The translations under genes and the position numbers were made by a program. Positions 1-8,253 of a stretch of DNA of 64,000 nucleotides are shown here, piece after piece. Source of the DNA: an uncultured Bacteroidota bacterium (GTDB taxonomy: Bacteria; Bacteroidota; Bacteroidia; Flavobacteriales; Flavobacteriaceae); the NCBI GenBank assembly GCA_903913315.1, contig CAIWKX010000045.1:1-64000 (forward strand), in the 5' to 3' direction. The first letter of the stretch is position 1. The number at the start of each line of letters is the position of its first letter. Under the pieces are notes generated by a model. The model ran no database searches. It had not been told where the DNA came from and saw nothing but the letters and a program-made list of their open reading frames with translations.

Positions 1-271
1 AACGATAGACTATCCACATTATTTTACACCTAATGGGGATGGAATACATGATACATGGAATATTATTGGATTAAAGAATGATTTAAGTGCAAAAATTTAT
101 ATCTTTGACCGCTACGGAAAACTAATCAAACAAATCAGTCCAGCGGGATTGGGATGGGATGGAACCTATAACGGAAACCTAATGCCATCAACGGATTACT
201 GGTTTACGGTTGATTATAGTGAAGCCGCAGCGTTGAAACAGTTTAAAGCGCATTTCTCATTAAAAAGATAA
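1..271 (+). CDS. T9SS type B sorting domain protein, C-terminal fragment
   Basis: Only the last 89 codons are in the window; the reading frame begins at base 2 and stops at 269-271. The peptide holds a FTPNGDGIHDTW motif followed by an I-Y-I-F-D-R-Y-G-K segment and ends in F-S-L-K-R. This is the typical gliding-motility-associated C-terminal (type B, CHU-type) domain that targets large surface proteins to the type IX secretion system. The function of the missing N-terminal part cannot be judged. The next gene, 7 nt downstream on the same strand, is a PorP/SprF family protein, the usual operon partner of type B substrates. Confidence 0.9.
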   Translation, partial: TIDYPHYFTPNGDGIHDTWNIIGLKNDLSAKIYIFDRYGKLIKQISPAGLGWDGTYNGNLMPSTDYWFTVDYSEAAALKQFKAHFSLKR

Positions 272-278
272 TATAACA

Positions 279-1280
279 ATGAAATTTAGACATTTTTTTC
301 TAGTTTTAGTATTATTAATTACTAAACAATCTTATTCCCAAGAAATATTACCGGTTTATTCCGATTATTTGTCAGATAATTATTTTTTATTACATCCATC
401 AATGGCTGGTGCTGCCAATTGTTCTAAATTACGCCTAACTGGTAGACAACAATGGTTTGGTCAAAGTGATGCCCCATCACTTCAAACATTAAGTTTTAAT
501 GGAAGAGTTTCCGACCAAGATGGAATAGGGATTATATTATTAAATGATAGAAATGGATATCATTCACAAAAAGGATTTAGAGCAGCTTATGCACATCATA
601 TTATGTTTTCACGTGATGACATTGATTTGAATCAATTGTCATTTGGTATTAATGCTGGTTTTGCGCAAAGTATTCTAGATGAAACAGATTTTTTGGTAAA
701 TAATCCTGCTTATGATCCGATAATTGATGGAACTATTGTTCAAAAAGCATCTTATTTTAATATGGATATCGGAGCATCATATAATTTTTTAGATTTTTAC
801 GCTCATTTTACAGTGAAAAATGTTTTGGCTAGTGCTAGAAGTTTGTATACGGATAAAGAACCTGTAAACTTGAAAAGATTGATTTATAATATGGGATATA
901 CGTTTGGAGATTCAGAAAGAATCATGTTTGAACCTTCAATGATGTTTCAACATGTTTTTCAAACCAACGAATCTATTATAGATTTAAATTTAAAAGCATA
1001 CAAAACACTTGATTTTGGTAAGTTGTGGGGAGGAATATCCTACAGAAGAAGTTTGGATGGTGCAGAATATTATGAAGGAAATTCAATAACAACTCAAAAA
1101 CTACAATATTTCACTCCAATATTAGGATTAAATTATCAAAACTATATGTTTGCTTATACCTACTCTCATTTGATGGGTAATGTTAATTTTGATAATGCTG
1201 GTTTTCATCAAATTACATTAGGTATAAACCTATTTTGTAAACCAGAAAAATATCACTGTAATTGTCCTGCAGTTAATTAA
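279..1280 (+). CDS. PorP/SprF family type IX secretion membrane protein
   Basis: The 333-residue protein has an N-terminal signal peptide ending near residue 20 (TKQSYSQE) and then the family start, Y-S-D-Y-L-S-D-N-Y-F-L-L-H-P-S-M-A-G-A. The rest alternates short polar and aromatic stretches, as in an outer-membrane beta barrel. PorP/SprF proteins help secrete or anchor the specific type B substrate encoded just upstream, and the 7-nt gap here fits that pairing. The C-terminus carries a small Cys cluster (F-C-K-P-E-K-Y-H-C-N-C), which is unusual for a barrel end and may be periplasmic. A strong terminator follows. The family is clear; the substrate is inferred from position. Confidence 0.9.
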   Translation: MKFRHFFLVLVLLITKQSYSQEILPVYSDYLSDNYFLLHPSMAGAANCSKLRLTGRQQWFGQSDAPSLQTLSFNGRVSDQDGIGIILLNDRNGYHSQKGFRAAYAHHIMFSRDDIDLNQLSFGINAGFAQSILDETDFLVNNPAYDPIIDGTIVQKASYFNMDIGASYNFLDFYAHFTVKNVLASARSLYTDKEPVNLKRLIYNMGYTFGDSERIMFEPSMMFQHVFQTNESIIDLNLKAYKTLDFGKLWGGISYRRSLDGAEYYEGNSITTQKLQYFTPILGLNYQNYMFAYTYSHLMGNVNFDNAGFHQITLGINLFCKPEKYHCNCPAVN

Positions 1281-1286
1281 TAATAC

Positions 1287-1319
1287 AATCCCGATAGTAA
1301 TATCGGGATTCTTTTTTTA
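1287..1319 (+). terminator. Rho-independent terminator after porP/sprF gene
   Basis: A 10-bp perfect stem (AATCCCGATA / TATCGGGATT) with a GTAA loop is followed by a run of seven T. It closes the type B protein / PorP operon, 9 nt before the next gene. Nearly the same AATCCCGAT stem is used in the pheA attenuator at 59580-59609. Confidence 0.9.
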
Positions 1320-1327
1320 CTATCATT

Positions 1328-1846
1328 ATGATTATAAAATCTGTAAATGGCAAATCGCCAAAAATACCAGAAGATTGTTATGTAGCCGAAAATGCTACAA
1401 TAGTTGGCAATGTTGAATTTGGGTCACAATGTAGCATATGGTTTAATGCAGTAGTTCGTGGAGATGTGAATTATATCAAAATAGGAAATAAAGTAAATAT
1501 TCAAGATGGTGCTATTATTCATGCAACCTATCAAAAACATCCTACTACGATTGGGAATAATGTTTCTATAGGTCATAATGCGATTGTTCATGGATGTACA
1601 CTTCATGACAATGTTCTTATTGGTATGGGAGCAATTGTAATGGATAATTGTGTGATTGAAAGTAACTCAATTGTTGCTGCAGGTTCCGTGGTAACTCAAA
1701 ATACGACAGTTGAATCTGGAACTATTTATGCGGGTGTTCCTGCTAAAAAAGTAAAAGAAATAAATGCTTCTGATTTTTCTGGAGAGATAGAACGCATTTC
1801 TAATAATTACGTTATGTATTCTAGTTGGTATAAACAAGAGGAGTAG
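1328..1846 (+). CDS. Gamma carbonic anhydrase family protein (left-handed beta helix)
   Basis: The 172-residue protein is built of hexapeptide repeats (for example I-V-G-N-V-E-F, I-G-N-N-V-S-I-G-H-N-A-I-V-H-G). It has the gamma-CA family layout: WFNAVVRGD near residue 40, a conserved metal-ligand-type His in IIHAT and another in GHNAIVHGC, and the ending AGVPAKKVKEI. Length and order match the YrdA/PaaY-type group of trimeric, cytoplasmic, metal-binding proteins. Carbonic anhydrase activity in this subgroup is often weak or untested, so the call is at family level. It stands alone between a terminator and a convergent gene. Confidence 0.9.
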   Translation: MIIKSVNGKSPKIPEDCYVAENATIVGNVEFGSQCSIWFNAVVRGDVNYIKIGNKVNIQDGAIIHATYQKHPTTIGNNVSIGHNAIVHGCTLHDNVLIGMGAIVMDNCVIESNSIVAAGSVVTQNTTVESGTIYAGVPAKKVKEINASDFSGEIERISNNYVMYSSWYKQEE

Positions 1847-1860
1847 TTGAAATAATTTGT

Positions 1861-2778
1861 CTATATTTTAAGCAAAGCCCTTCCGTGAATTAGGACATCT
1901 GGATTAATAAGTATAATACTAAAAACTCCAGTTACAATTAGAAACTTAAGTATGTTATGCAGTTGTAGGTATTGTAGTTTATTATTTGCTTTCCATAACA
2001 AAAGTAAGAAGAAAATCAAAATGATTAAACTTATATAAAAATAGATGTCCATATAGCCTACGTCGTAAGTTTCTACAAGAAGGTATGCTGGTATTATTGT
2101 GAGAATGGTTAAAATAGTTATGATTTTTTTTGCGAAATCTTCTCCAAATATAATTGGTATTGTTTTATAATCGTTTGCAATATCCCCTTTGATGTTTTCT
2201 AAATCTTTTATTATTTCTCGAATCAATATAAGTAAGGATAAGAATGCAGCATGTGCAAAAATCTGTGGATAAATATTCTTATAATATAAAAGGATTGCAA
2301 AGAAAGGCAGTACTGCTAATAAAGAAGCAGTTAGATTTCCAATGATAGGGTATCTTTTTAATTTATGGGAATAGAACCAAATCATGAATATATATACTGA
2401 AAAGAATAGCACTGCTCTAAGTGACACTAAAAGTGCTAATAATGCGACTACAAAGTTAACTGTAAAATAGATTTGAAGTTTGGTTCGTTGGCTTACTAAT
2501 CTATCTATTTTAGATTTGTTTGGACGATTGATTAAGTCTTTTTTGCTGTCGTAAAAATTGTTGATAATGTAACCAGAAGCTATGGTTAAAGTAGAAGCCA
2601 TCACAATAATATAAAGATTAAAATCAAGTAAAATTGTAAGCGCTCTTTTCTCAGGGGAAAATATAAATATGGCCGATAAATATTGAGCTAATGCAATAAT
2701 CGGAATATTGTAGCCACGAATGACAGAAAACATACTGATAATTTTCATTATAGTAAGTTTGGATTGTCGGCTTAACAT
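1861..2778 (-). CDS. UbiA-family prenyltransferase (geranylgeranylglycerol-phosphate geranylgeranyltransferase-like)
   Basis: The 305-residue polytopic membrane protein has the two Asp-rich prenyl-diphosphate/Mg2+ motifs of the UbiA superfamily: N-N-F-Y-D-S-K-K-D near residue 70 and K-D-L-E-N-I-K-G-D near residue 190. About eight or nine hydrophobic helices surround them. Bacteroidota proteins of this type are usually named after archaeal digeranylgeranylglyceryl-phosphate synthase, but the true acceptor (glycerol lipid, quinone or other) cannot be read from sequence. It lies 12 nt downstream of mevalonate kinase in a leftward isoprenoid block, which supports a prenyl-diphosphate substrate. 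Another Met (residue 11) could be the start; I kept the longer form. Confidence 0.8.
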   Translation of the reverse strand: MLSRQSKLTIMKIISMFSVIRGYNIPIIALAQYLSAIFIFSPEKRALTILLDFNLYIIVMASTLTIASGYIINNFYDSKKDLINRPNKSKIDRLVSQRTKLQIYFTVNFVVALLALLVSLRAVLFFSVYIFMIWFYSHKLKRYPIIGNLTASLLAVLPFFAILLYYKNIYPQIFAHAAFLSLLILIREIIKDLENIKGDIANDYKTIPIIFGEDFAKKIITILTILTIIPAYLLVETYDVGYMDIYFYISLIILIFFLLLLWKANNKLQYLQLHNILKFLIVTGVFSIILINPDVLIHGRALLKI

Positions 2779-2790
2779 AATGGTACGTTA

Positions 2791-3729
2791 TTAGAATTGG
2801 TAAACAACTTCTAATTTATAATCTTTTAAAGATATTTTAGCTTTTTCTAAATCTTCAGTAAATCCTAGTATGTAACCACCCCCACCAGAACCACAAAGTT
2901 TTAAGTAGTAATCGTTGGTGTCAATTCCTTTTTGCCAAATTCCATGGAATTGTTCTGGAATCATTGGTTTGAAGTTGTTTAAAACAACGGCAGAAAGTTT
3001 TTTTGTATTGGAAAACAATGATTTTTTATCACCACCAAGAAAGTTTTCAACACATAAATCAGTATATTTTACAAATTGGTTTTTCAACATCGTACGGAAA
3101 CCTTGATCTTTCAAGTTTTCCATAAAGATATTTACCATTGGAGCAGTTTCTCCAACAATTCCTGAGTCTAATAAGAAAACGGCACCTTTTCCTTCTGAGC
3201 TTTGTGATGGAATTCCAGTAGCTTCAATATTATCTTTGGAATTGATAAGAATAGGAATACTTAAATAGCTGTTTAATGGGTCAAGTCCTGAACTTTTTCC
3301 ATGGAAAAAAGATTCCATTTGAGAGAAAACAGTTTTTAATTGAAGTAGTTTTTCTCTAGTTAAGTTTTCTAAAACTGTGATTTTATTGTGGGCATATTTG
3401 TCGTAAATAGCAGCGACTAATGCTCCACTACTACCCACTCCATATCCTTGTGGGATACTAGAATCAAAATACATTCCTCTTTCCACATCGGCGTTTAAAA
3501 GATCTAAATTGAAGGTTACTAATTCAGATTGTTCCCTTTGCAAATGCTCTAAATAGATAACAAAACGTCTTAAACTTTCATTTGATTTTATAGCTTCTTC
3601 CGATGGGTTTTTCTCCACTTTTAGAGCTCCATTGTAAAAATTATAGGGAATAGATAAGCCTTTAGAATCTTTGATGATTCCATATTCTCCGAAGAGTAAT
3701 ATTTTTGAGTAAAATAAGGGTCCTTTCAT
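2791..3729 (-). CDS. Mevalonate kinase (GHMP kinase family)
   Basis: The 312-residue protein has the GHMP order: an N-terminal strand S-K-I-L-L-F-G-E-Y-G near residue 10, the ATP loop PQGYGVGSSGALVAA near residue 95, a central GKSSGLDPLNSYLSIP near 145 with the conserved Asp, and the C-terminal glycine motif KLCGSGGGGYILGF near 280. It would phosphorylate mevalonate to 5-phosphomevalonate in the cytoplasm. It sits between the decarboxylase (24 nt upstream) and the UbiA prenyltransferase (12 nt downstream), so it is probably co-transcribed with both. No separate phosphomevalonate kinase gene is in the window. Assignment to mevalonate rather than another GHMP substrate rests partly on these neighbours. 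Confidence 0.85.
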   Translation of the reverse strand: MKGPLFYSKILLFGEYGIIKDSKGLSIPYNFYNGALKVEKNPSEEAIKSNESLRRFVIYLEHLQREQSELVTFNLDLLNADVERGMYFDSSIPQGYGVGSSGALVAAIYDKYAHNKITVLENLTREKLLQLKTVFSQMESFFHGKSSGLDPLNSYLSIPILINSKDNIEATGIPSQSSEGKGAVFLLDSGIVGETAPMVNIFMENLKDQGFRTMLKNQFVKYTDLCVENFLGGDKKSLFSNTKKLSAVVLNNFKPMIPEQFHGIWQKGIDTNDYYLKLCGSGGGGYILGFTEDLEKAKISLKDYKLEVVYQF

Positions 3730-3753
3730 ATTCTGATTTGAGGTATTGTTAAA

Positions 3754-4866
3754 TTATAACTTTTGTGCACCAAAACCAATTTTATCACAAATATACTGAC
3801 CATTTTGACAATAGCCAATTAATTCGTCCTTAATAAATTGTAAAGTTTCAACTCTAACGTTTTCGGGGTACAAAACATGTACATTGGCTCCGGCATCAAG
3901 TGTAAAACAAACTGGAATTTTAGTTGCATTTCTAAACTTCCAAATCCTGCTAATGATTTCTAATGTATTAGGTTTCATTAAAATAAAATAAGGTATCGAA
4001 GTCATCATCATTGCGTGCAAAGTCAAAGCTTCATTTTCTACAATTTGGATGAATTCGAATAAATTCCCATTCTCTAAAACGAGTTTTATCGCTGATAAAT
4101 TTTGATGGGCTTGAGAAAATCTTTGTTCAGCAAATGGATGGTTGAGCATTAAGTCATGTCCAATAGTACTTGATACTTGTTTTTCACCTTTATCAACCAA
4201 TAAAATAGTGTCTTGATAGTTCTTGAAATTTGCATGAATTTCTGATGGAAGTTCAATGCCAAATAAATCAGAGCTTTCAATTATTTCTTTATGGTTGCCC
4301 CAAACTACAATGTTTCCTTTTATGCTTCTGCAAGCACTTCCTGAACCCAATCGTGCTAAAAAAGATGCTTTTTGATAAAAGAAATTGTCTGTCATTGTTG
4401 GATTCAATTCTTTTTCAAGACTCATGATATTCATCGCTAACGCTGCCATTCCTGAGGCTGAAGAAGCTATTCCTGAACTATGTGGAAAGGTATTTTGTGT
4501 GTTAATTGTGAAATGATAGTTTTTTAAATACGGGCAATAGATTTCAATTCGTTCAAAGAATTTCTGAATTTTTGGTTTGAAATCTTCCTTTGGTCTTCCT
4601 TCAAAAAGTAAATCAAATGAAAAATTTGAACAGTCTCCTTTTTTTATAAATTCCAAAGTGGTAATTGTTTTACAATGGTTTAATGTAAAACTAATGGAAG
4701 GATTGGCAGGAATCTGCTCCGCCTGATCGGTTTTTGAGTTCGGGTGATGTTCTTTTTTGCCCCAATATTTTACTAATGCAATATTACTCGGCGCACTCCA
4801 TTGAAAACTTCCATCGCTAACCGGAGTTTCACTTTTATTGAAAATAAAATCCTTTTCAGAAACCAT
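3754..4866 (-). CDS. mvaD: Diphosphomevalonate (mevalonate-diphosphate) decarboxylase
   Basis: The 370-residue GHMP-fold enzyme carries the decarboxylase signatures: W-S-A-P-S-N-I-A-L-V-K-Y-W-G-K-K at the N-terminus, NPSISFTL, S-S-G-I-A-S-S-A-S-G-M-A-A-L-A in the ATP loop and ARLGSGSACRS further on. It converts 5-diphosphomevalonate plus ATP to isopentenyl diphosphate. An in-frame ATG at 4953 would add 29 residues, but that stretch overlaps the divergent tspO promoter region and is not family-like, so I chose the ATG at 4864-4866. A phosphomevalonate decarboxylase role, as in alternative mevalonate pathways, cannot be excluded from sequence alone. Confidence 0.88.
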   Translation of the reverse strand: MVSEKDFIFNKSETPVSDGSFQWSAPSNIALVKYWGKKEHHPNSKTDQAEQIPANPSISFTLNHCKTITTLEFIKKGDCSNFSFDLLFEGRPKEDFKPKIQKFFERIEIYCPYLKNYHFTINTQNTFPHSSGIASSASGMAALAMNIMSLEKELNPTMTDNFFYQKASFLARLGSGSACRSIKGNIVVWGNHKEIIESSDLFGIELPSEIHANFKNYQDTILLVDKGEKQVSSTIGHDLMLNHPFAEQRFSQAHQNLSAIKLVLENGNLFEFIQIVENEALTLHAMMMTSIPYFILMKPNTLEIISRIWKFRNATKIPVCFTLDAGANVHVLYPENVRVETLQFIKDELIGYCQNGQYICDKIGFGAQKL

Positions 4867-4882
4867 AAATTGAAAATTTATA

Positions 4883-4930
4883 CAAAGATACTTTTTTATG
4901 AAAGCAATATTAAATGGAATAGTATATTTG
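4883..4930. promoter_or_regulatory. Divergent promoter region of mvaD and tspO
   Basis: The 81-nt gap between the two start codons holds a Bacteroidota -7 box on each strand: TATCTTTG on the minus strand (plus positions 4883-4890) facing mvaD, and TATATTTG on the plus strand at 4923-4930 facing tspO. The -33 TTTG elements are poor, so this rests on the -7 boxes and their position. Confidence 0.5.
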
Positions 4931-4947
4931 TGATAAATATAAACAGA

Positions 4948-5424
4948 ATGCAAAAAATTTTGAGAATTGCGGTAGTCTTAATGACGTGTTTGGTTGTAGG
5001 TTACTTATCAGGAATGATGACAAAAGAAAGCATTACCACATGGTATCCAACATTAGTTAAACCATTTTTCAATCCCCCCAATTGGGTCTTTGCACCCATC
5101 TGGACTATTCTATATATTATGATGGGAATTGCAGGTGGTTTAGTATGGAATGCAATTGAGACTAATGAGAAAGTAGTAAAAACTGCGTTCAAATATTTTA
5201 TCATACAATTAGCATTGAATTCGGTATGGTCTTTTATTTTCTTCTATCTACACAATCCGTTTTTGGCATTAGTCGAAATTATTCTTTTGTGGCTACTAAT
5301 TTTTGAAACATATAATCAATTTAAGTTGATAGATAAAAAAGCAGGGATGTTGATAGTTCCTTATTTGGTTTGGGTGAGTTTTGCCACTTTTTTAAATGCT
5401 AGTATTTGGTGGTTGAATAGGTAG
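4948..5424 (+). CDS. tspO: TspO/MBR family tryptophan-rich membrane protein
   Basis: The 158-residue protein has five membrane segments and the family motif near the N-terminus: W-Y-P-T-L-V-K-P-F-F-N-P-P-N-W-V-F-A-P-I, then W-T-I-L-Y-I-M-M-G. Other Trp-rich helices follow (N-S-V-W-S-F-I-F-F-Y; N-A-S-I-W-W-L-N). TspO proteins bind tetrapyrroles and sterol-like ligands; in bacteria they are linked to porphyrin handling and stress or light responses. The open frame extends upstream to 4801, but that part runs inside the mvaD gene and the only good start is the ATG at 4948, just after a TATATTTG promoter box. Divergent from mvaD. Confidence 0.92.
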   Translation: MQKILRIAVVLMTCLVVGYLSGMMTKESITTWYPTLVKPFFNPPNWVFAPIWTILYIMMGIAGGLVWNAIETNEKVVKTAFKYFIIQLALNSVWSFIFFYLHNPFLALVEIILLWLLIFETYNQFKLIDKKAGMLIVPYLVWVSFATFLNASIWWLNR

Positions 5425-5534
5425 TGAAATATTTATTTTTTTTCAACTTATTCCTATTTCAAAAAGACATATTTCAAATCTTTTTAATGCAAAGAGGAAC
5501 TTCATATATTATCTAAAAAACTATCCTTTATTCC

Positions 5535-5566
5535 TTTGACATTTGAACATAAAAAAACTACTTTTG
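5535..5566 (+). promoter_or_regulatory. Promoter of purH
   Basis: TTTG at 5535-5538, a 20-nt spacer and TACTTTTG at 5559-5566 match the Bacteroidota housekeeping consensus (TTTG-N19-21-TAnnTTTG). The predicted start near 5573 leaves a leader of about 15 nt before the ATG at 5588. Confidence 0.75.
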
Positions 5567-5587
5567 CGGGCTTAACAACACAACATA

Positions 5588-7114
5588 ATGAGCACTACAA
5601 AAACCATTCAATCTGCTCTAATTTCGGTCTTTGATAAAACCGGTTTAGAGCCTATTGTGAGACGACTTCACAATCAAAAGGCTATCATTTATTCTACTGG
5701 AGGAACCGAAGATTTTATTAAAAATCTAGGTATTCCTGTAGTTCCTGTAGAAGACGTCACTTCTTATCCATCTATTTTAGGTGGTCGTGTTAAAACATTA
5801 CATCCAAAAGTTTTTGGAGGTATCTTAAACCGTCAAGACAATCCAACCGATGTAGAACAAATGGCGGCATTTGATATTCCTCAAATCGATTTGGTGATTG
5901 TAGATTTATATCCATTTGAAAAAACAGTTGCTTCAGGAGCAAGTGAAGCTGATGTTATTGAAAAAATTGACATTGGTGGAATTTCTTTAATTCGTGCTGC
6001 TGCAAAGAATTTTAAAGACACTGTAATTGTTCCTTCTGTGGAAGAATACGAATTGTTTTTAGGGATGATTACCGAAGGGAATGGTGCTACAACTTTAGAA
6101 CAGAGAAAATATTTGGCTACTAGAGCCTTTCATGTTTCATCTAATTATGATACAGCGATTTTCAATTATTTCAATACTGAAGATACTTATTATAAAGAAA
6201 GTATTGCAAATGGCCAAGTGCTTCGCTATGGTGAAAATCCTCACCAAAAAGGTTTTTTCTTTGGTGATTTTGATGCTATGTTTACTAAATTGCACGGAAA
6301 AGAATTGTCATACAACAACCTTTTAGATGTTGATGCGTCAGTTAACTTGATTGCAGAATTCAAAGATAACGAACCAACTTTTGCTATTTTAAAACACAAT
6401 AATGCTTGTGGATTAGCAACAAGAAAGACTATGAAAGAAGCTTATGTTGCTGCTTTGGCTTGCGATCCAACTTCGGCTTTTGGTGGAGTATTGATGGCTA
6501 ATGGGCATATTGATACCGCTACAGCAAAAGAAATTAGTTCATTGTTTTGTGAGGTGGTTATTGCACCTAGTTATGATGATGATGCGTTAATTATTCTACA
6601 AGAAAAAAAGAACCGAATCATATTGGTAATAAATGATGTACCTTTACCTCAACGTCAAGTAAGAACTTGTTTGAACGGATTGTTGGTACAAGATAAAAAT
6701 AACATTACAGACACTAAAGAACACTTAAAAAACGTTACTAACACTGCTCCAACCGAACAAGAAGTAGCTGATTTATTATTTGCCTCTAAAATTTGTAAAA
6801 ATACTAAATCAAATACAATTGTTTTTGCTAAAAATGATACTTTGATAGCTTCAGGAACAGGACAAACATCTAGAGTAGATGCTTTGAAACAAGCAATTGA
6901 AAAAGCTGAATCTTTTGGTTTTGATTTACATGGAGCAGTGATGGCAAGCGATGCTTTCTTTCCGTTTCCAGATTGTGTAGAGATTGCACATCATGCAGGA
7001 ATTACAGCGGTTATTCAGCCCGGTGGTTCCATAAAAGACGAATTGAGTATCAATTATTGCAATGAAAATAAAGTTGCAATGGTATTTACGGGAACTCGTC
7101 ATTTTAAACATTAA
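5588..7114 (+). CDS. purH: Bifunctional AICAR formyltransferase / IMP cyclohydrolase
   Basis: The 508-residue protein catalyses the last two steps of purine synthesis (AICAR to FAICAR to IMP). The N-terminal cyclohydrolase (MGS-like fold) covers about residues 1-150, with Y-S-T-G-G-T-E near 35 and GGRVKTLHPKVFGGIL near 66. The AICAR transformylase part covers about 200-508, with RYGENPHQKG, AILKHNNACGLA and D-A-F-F-P-F-P-D-C-V-E. Length fits the family. It has its own promoter and stands alone; the mreB operon starts 58 nt downstream with its own -7 box, so a purine gene precedes the shape operon without obvious co-regulation. Confidence 0.97.
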   Translation: MSTTKTIQSALISVFDKTGLEPIVRRLHNQKAIIYSTGGTEDFIKNLGIPVVPVEDVTSYPSILGGRVKTLHPKVFGGILNRQDNPTDVEQMAAFDIPQIDLVIVDLYPFEKTVASGASEADVIEKIDIGGISLIRAAAKNFKDTVIVPSVEEYELFLGMITEGNGATTLEQRKYLATRAFHVSSNYDTAIFNYFNTEDTYYKESIANGQVLRYGENPHQKGFFFGDFDAMFTKLHGKELSYNNLLDVDASVNLIAEFKDNEPTFAILKHNNACGLATRKTMKEAYVAALACDPTSAFGGVLMANGHIDTATAKEISSLFCEVVIAPSYDDDALIILQEKKNRIILVINDVPLPQRQVRTCLNGLLVQDKNNITDTKEHLKNVTNTAPTEQEVADLLFASKICKNTKSNTIVFAKNDTLIASGTGQTSRVDALKQAIEKAESFGFDLHGAVMASDAFFPFPDCVEIAHHAGITAVIQPGGSIKDELSINYCNENKVAMVFTGTRHFKH

Positions 7115-7120
7115 TTTTAT

Positions 7121-7128
7121 TATTTTTG
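7121..7128 (+). promoter_or_regulatory. Probable -7 box of the mreB operon promoter
   Basis: TATTTTTG fits TAnnTTTG and lies 44 nt upstream of the mreB ATG, just after the purH stop. I see no clear TTTG at the -33 position, so this is moderate evidence only. Confidence 0.4.
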
Positions 7129-7172
7129 TGAGCTTAAAATATTTATAACAAACTAAAACCCTTTTATTAAGT

Positions 7173-8201
7173 ATGGGATTTTTTGATTTCATGACTGAGG
7201 ATATAGCAATTGACCTTGGTACCGCAAACACGCTAATCATACACAACGATAAAGTTGTCATTGATAGCCCTTCTATTGTTGCCAGAGACAGAGTATCTGG
7301 AAAAATCATTGCTGTTGGAAAGGAAGCAAGCATGATGCAAGGTAAAACTCATGAAAACATAAAAACGATACGCCCATTAAAAGACGGAGTAATTGCCGAT
7401 TTCGATGCCTCCGAAAAGATGATTAGTATGTTTATCAAAAGTATTCCAGCTTTAAAGAAAAAAATGTTCACTCCAGCTTTACGTATGGTGGTTTGTATTC
7501 CGTCAGGAATTACAGAAGTAGAGATGCGTGCCGTAAAAGAAAGTTGTGAGCGTGTAAACGGAAAAGAAGTATATTTGATTCATGAGCCAATGGCTGCTGC
7601 TATCGGAATTGGAATTGATATTATGCAACCCAAAGGAAATATGATTGTTGATATTGGGGGTGGAACAACAGAAATTGCTGTCATCGCTCTTGGTGGAATT
7701 GTTTGTGATAAATCCGTTAAAATTGCAGGTGATGTTTTTACTAATGACATCATTTATTACATGAGAACGCAACACAATCTTTTTGTGGGAGAAACTACAG
7801 CTGAGAAAATTAAAATCACGGTAGGGTCAGCCACTGATGCTTTAGATACTCCTCCAGACGATATGTCGGTTCAAGGAAGAGATTTACTTACTGGTAAACC
7901 AAAACAAGTAGAAGTTTCTTTTAGAGAAATAGCCAAAGCCTTGGACAAATCCATACAGCGTATTGAAGATGCGGTTATGGAAACTTTATCGCAAACGCCT
8001 CCTGAATTAGCGGCTGATATTTATAATACGGGTATTTATTTAGCTGGTGGAGGTTCAATGCTTCGTGGTTTAGATAAACGTATTTCATTAAAAACTGATT
8101 TACCCGTATATATTGCAGAAGATCCATTGAAAGCTGTGGTTAGAGGAACAGGTATGGCATTAAAAAACATTCCAAAATTTAGAAGCATCTTAATTAAATA
8201 A
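7173..8201 (+). CDS. mreB: Rod shape-determining protein MreB (actin-like)
   Basis: The 342-residue actin-fold ATPase forms membrane-associated filaments that guide side-wall peptidoglycan synthesis. Visible motifs are DLGTANTLI (phosphate 1), M-I-V-D-I-G-G-G-T-T-E-I-A (phosphate 2), HEPMAAAIG (connect) and I-Y-L-A-G-G-G-S-M-L-R-G (adenosine). The N-terminal G-F-F-D-F-M resembles the amphipathic membrane anchor. It is the first gene of a five-gene operon with mreC, mreD, PBP2 and rodA, the complete elongasome core. Confidence 0.97.
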   Translation: MGFFDFMTEDIAIDLGTANTLIIHNDKVVIDSPSIVARDRVSGKIIAVGKEASMMQGKTHENIKTIRPLKDGVIADFDASEKMISMFIKSIPALKKKMFTPALRMVVCIPSGITEVEMRAVKESCERVNGKEVYLIHEPMAAAIGIGIDIMQPKGNMIVDIGGGTTEIAVIALGGIVCDKSVKIAGDVFTNDIIYYMRTQHNLFVGETTAEKIKITVGSATDALDTPPDDMSVQGRDLLTGKPKQVEVSFREIAKALDKSIQRIEDAVMETLSQTPPELAADIYNTGIYLAGGGSMLRGLDKRISLKTDLPVYIAEDPLKAVVRGTGMALKNIPKFRSILIK

Positions 8202-8253
8202 TATTTCAAGAAACAAGTTTCACACTGAATACTGACCTTTGAACTAAAAAGAA

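Noticed and set aside
4801-4947. 49-residue N-terminal extension of TspO
   Set aside because: It lies within the opposite-strand mvaD gene and promoter; the standard TspO length starts at 4948.
4867-4953. 29-residue N-terminal extension of the mevalonate-diphosphate decarboxylase
   Set aside because: It runs through the divergent promoter region and overlaps the tspO start; the sequence is not family-like and a good ATG exists at 4864-4866.
5588-7114. purH as first gene of the mre operon
   Set aside because: A separate -7 box lies between them and the functions are unrelated; co-transcription by read-through is possible but not supported by overlap or spacing.
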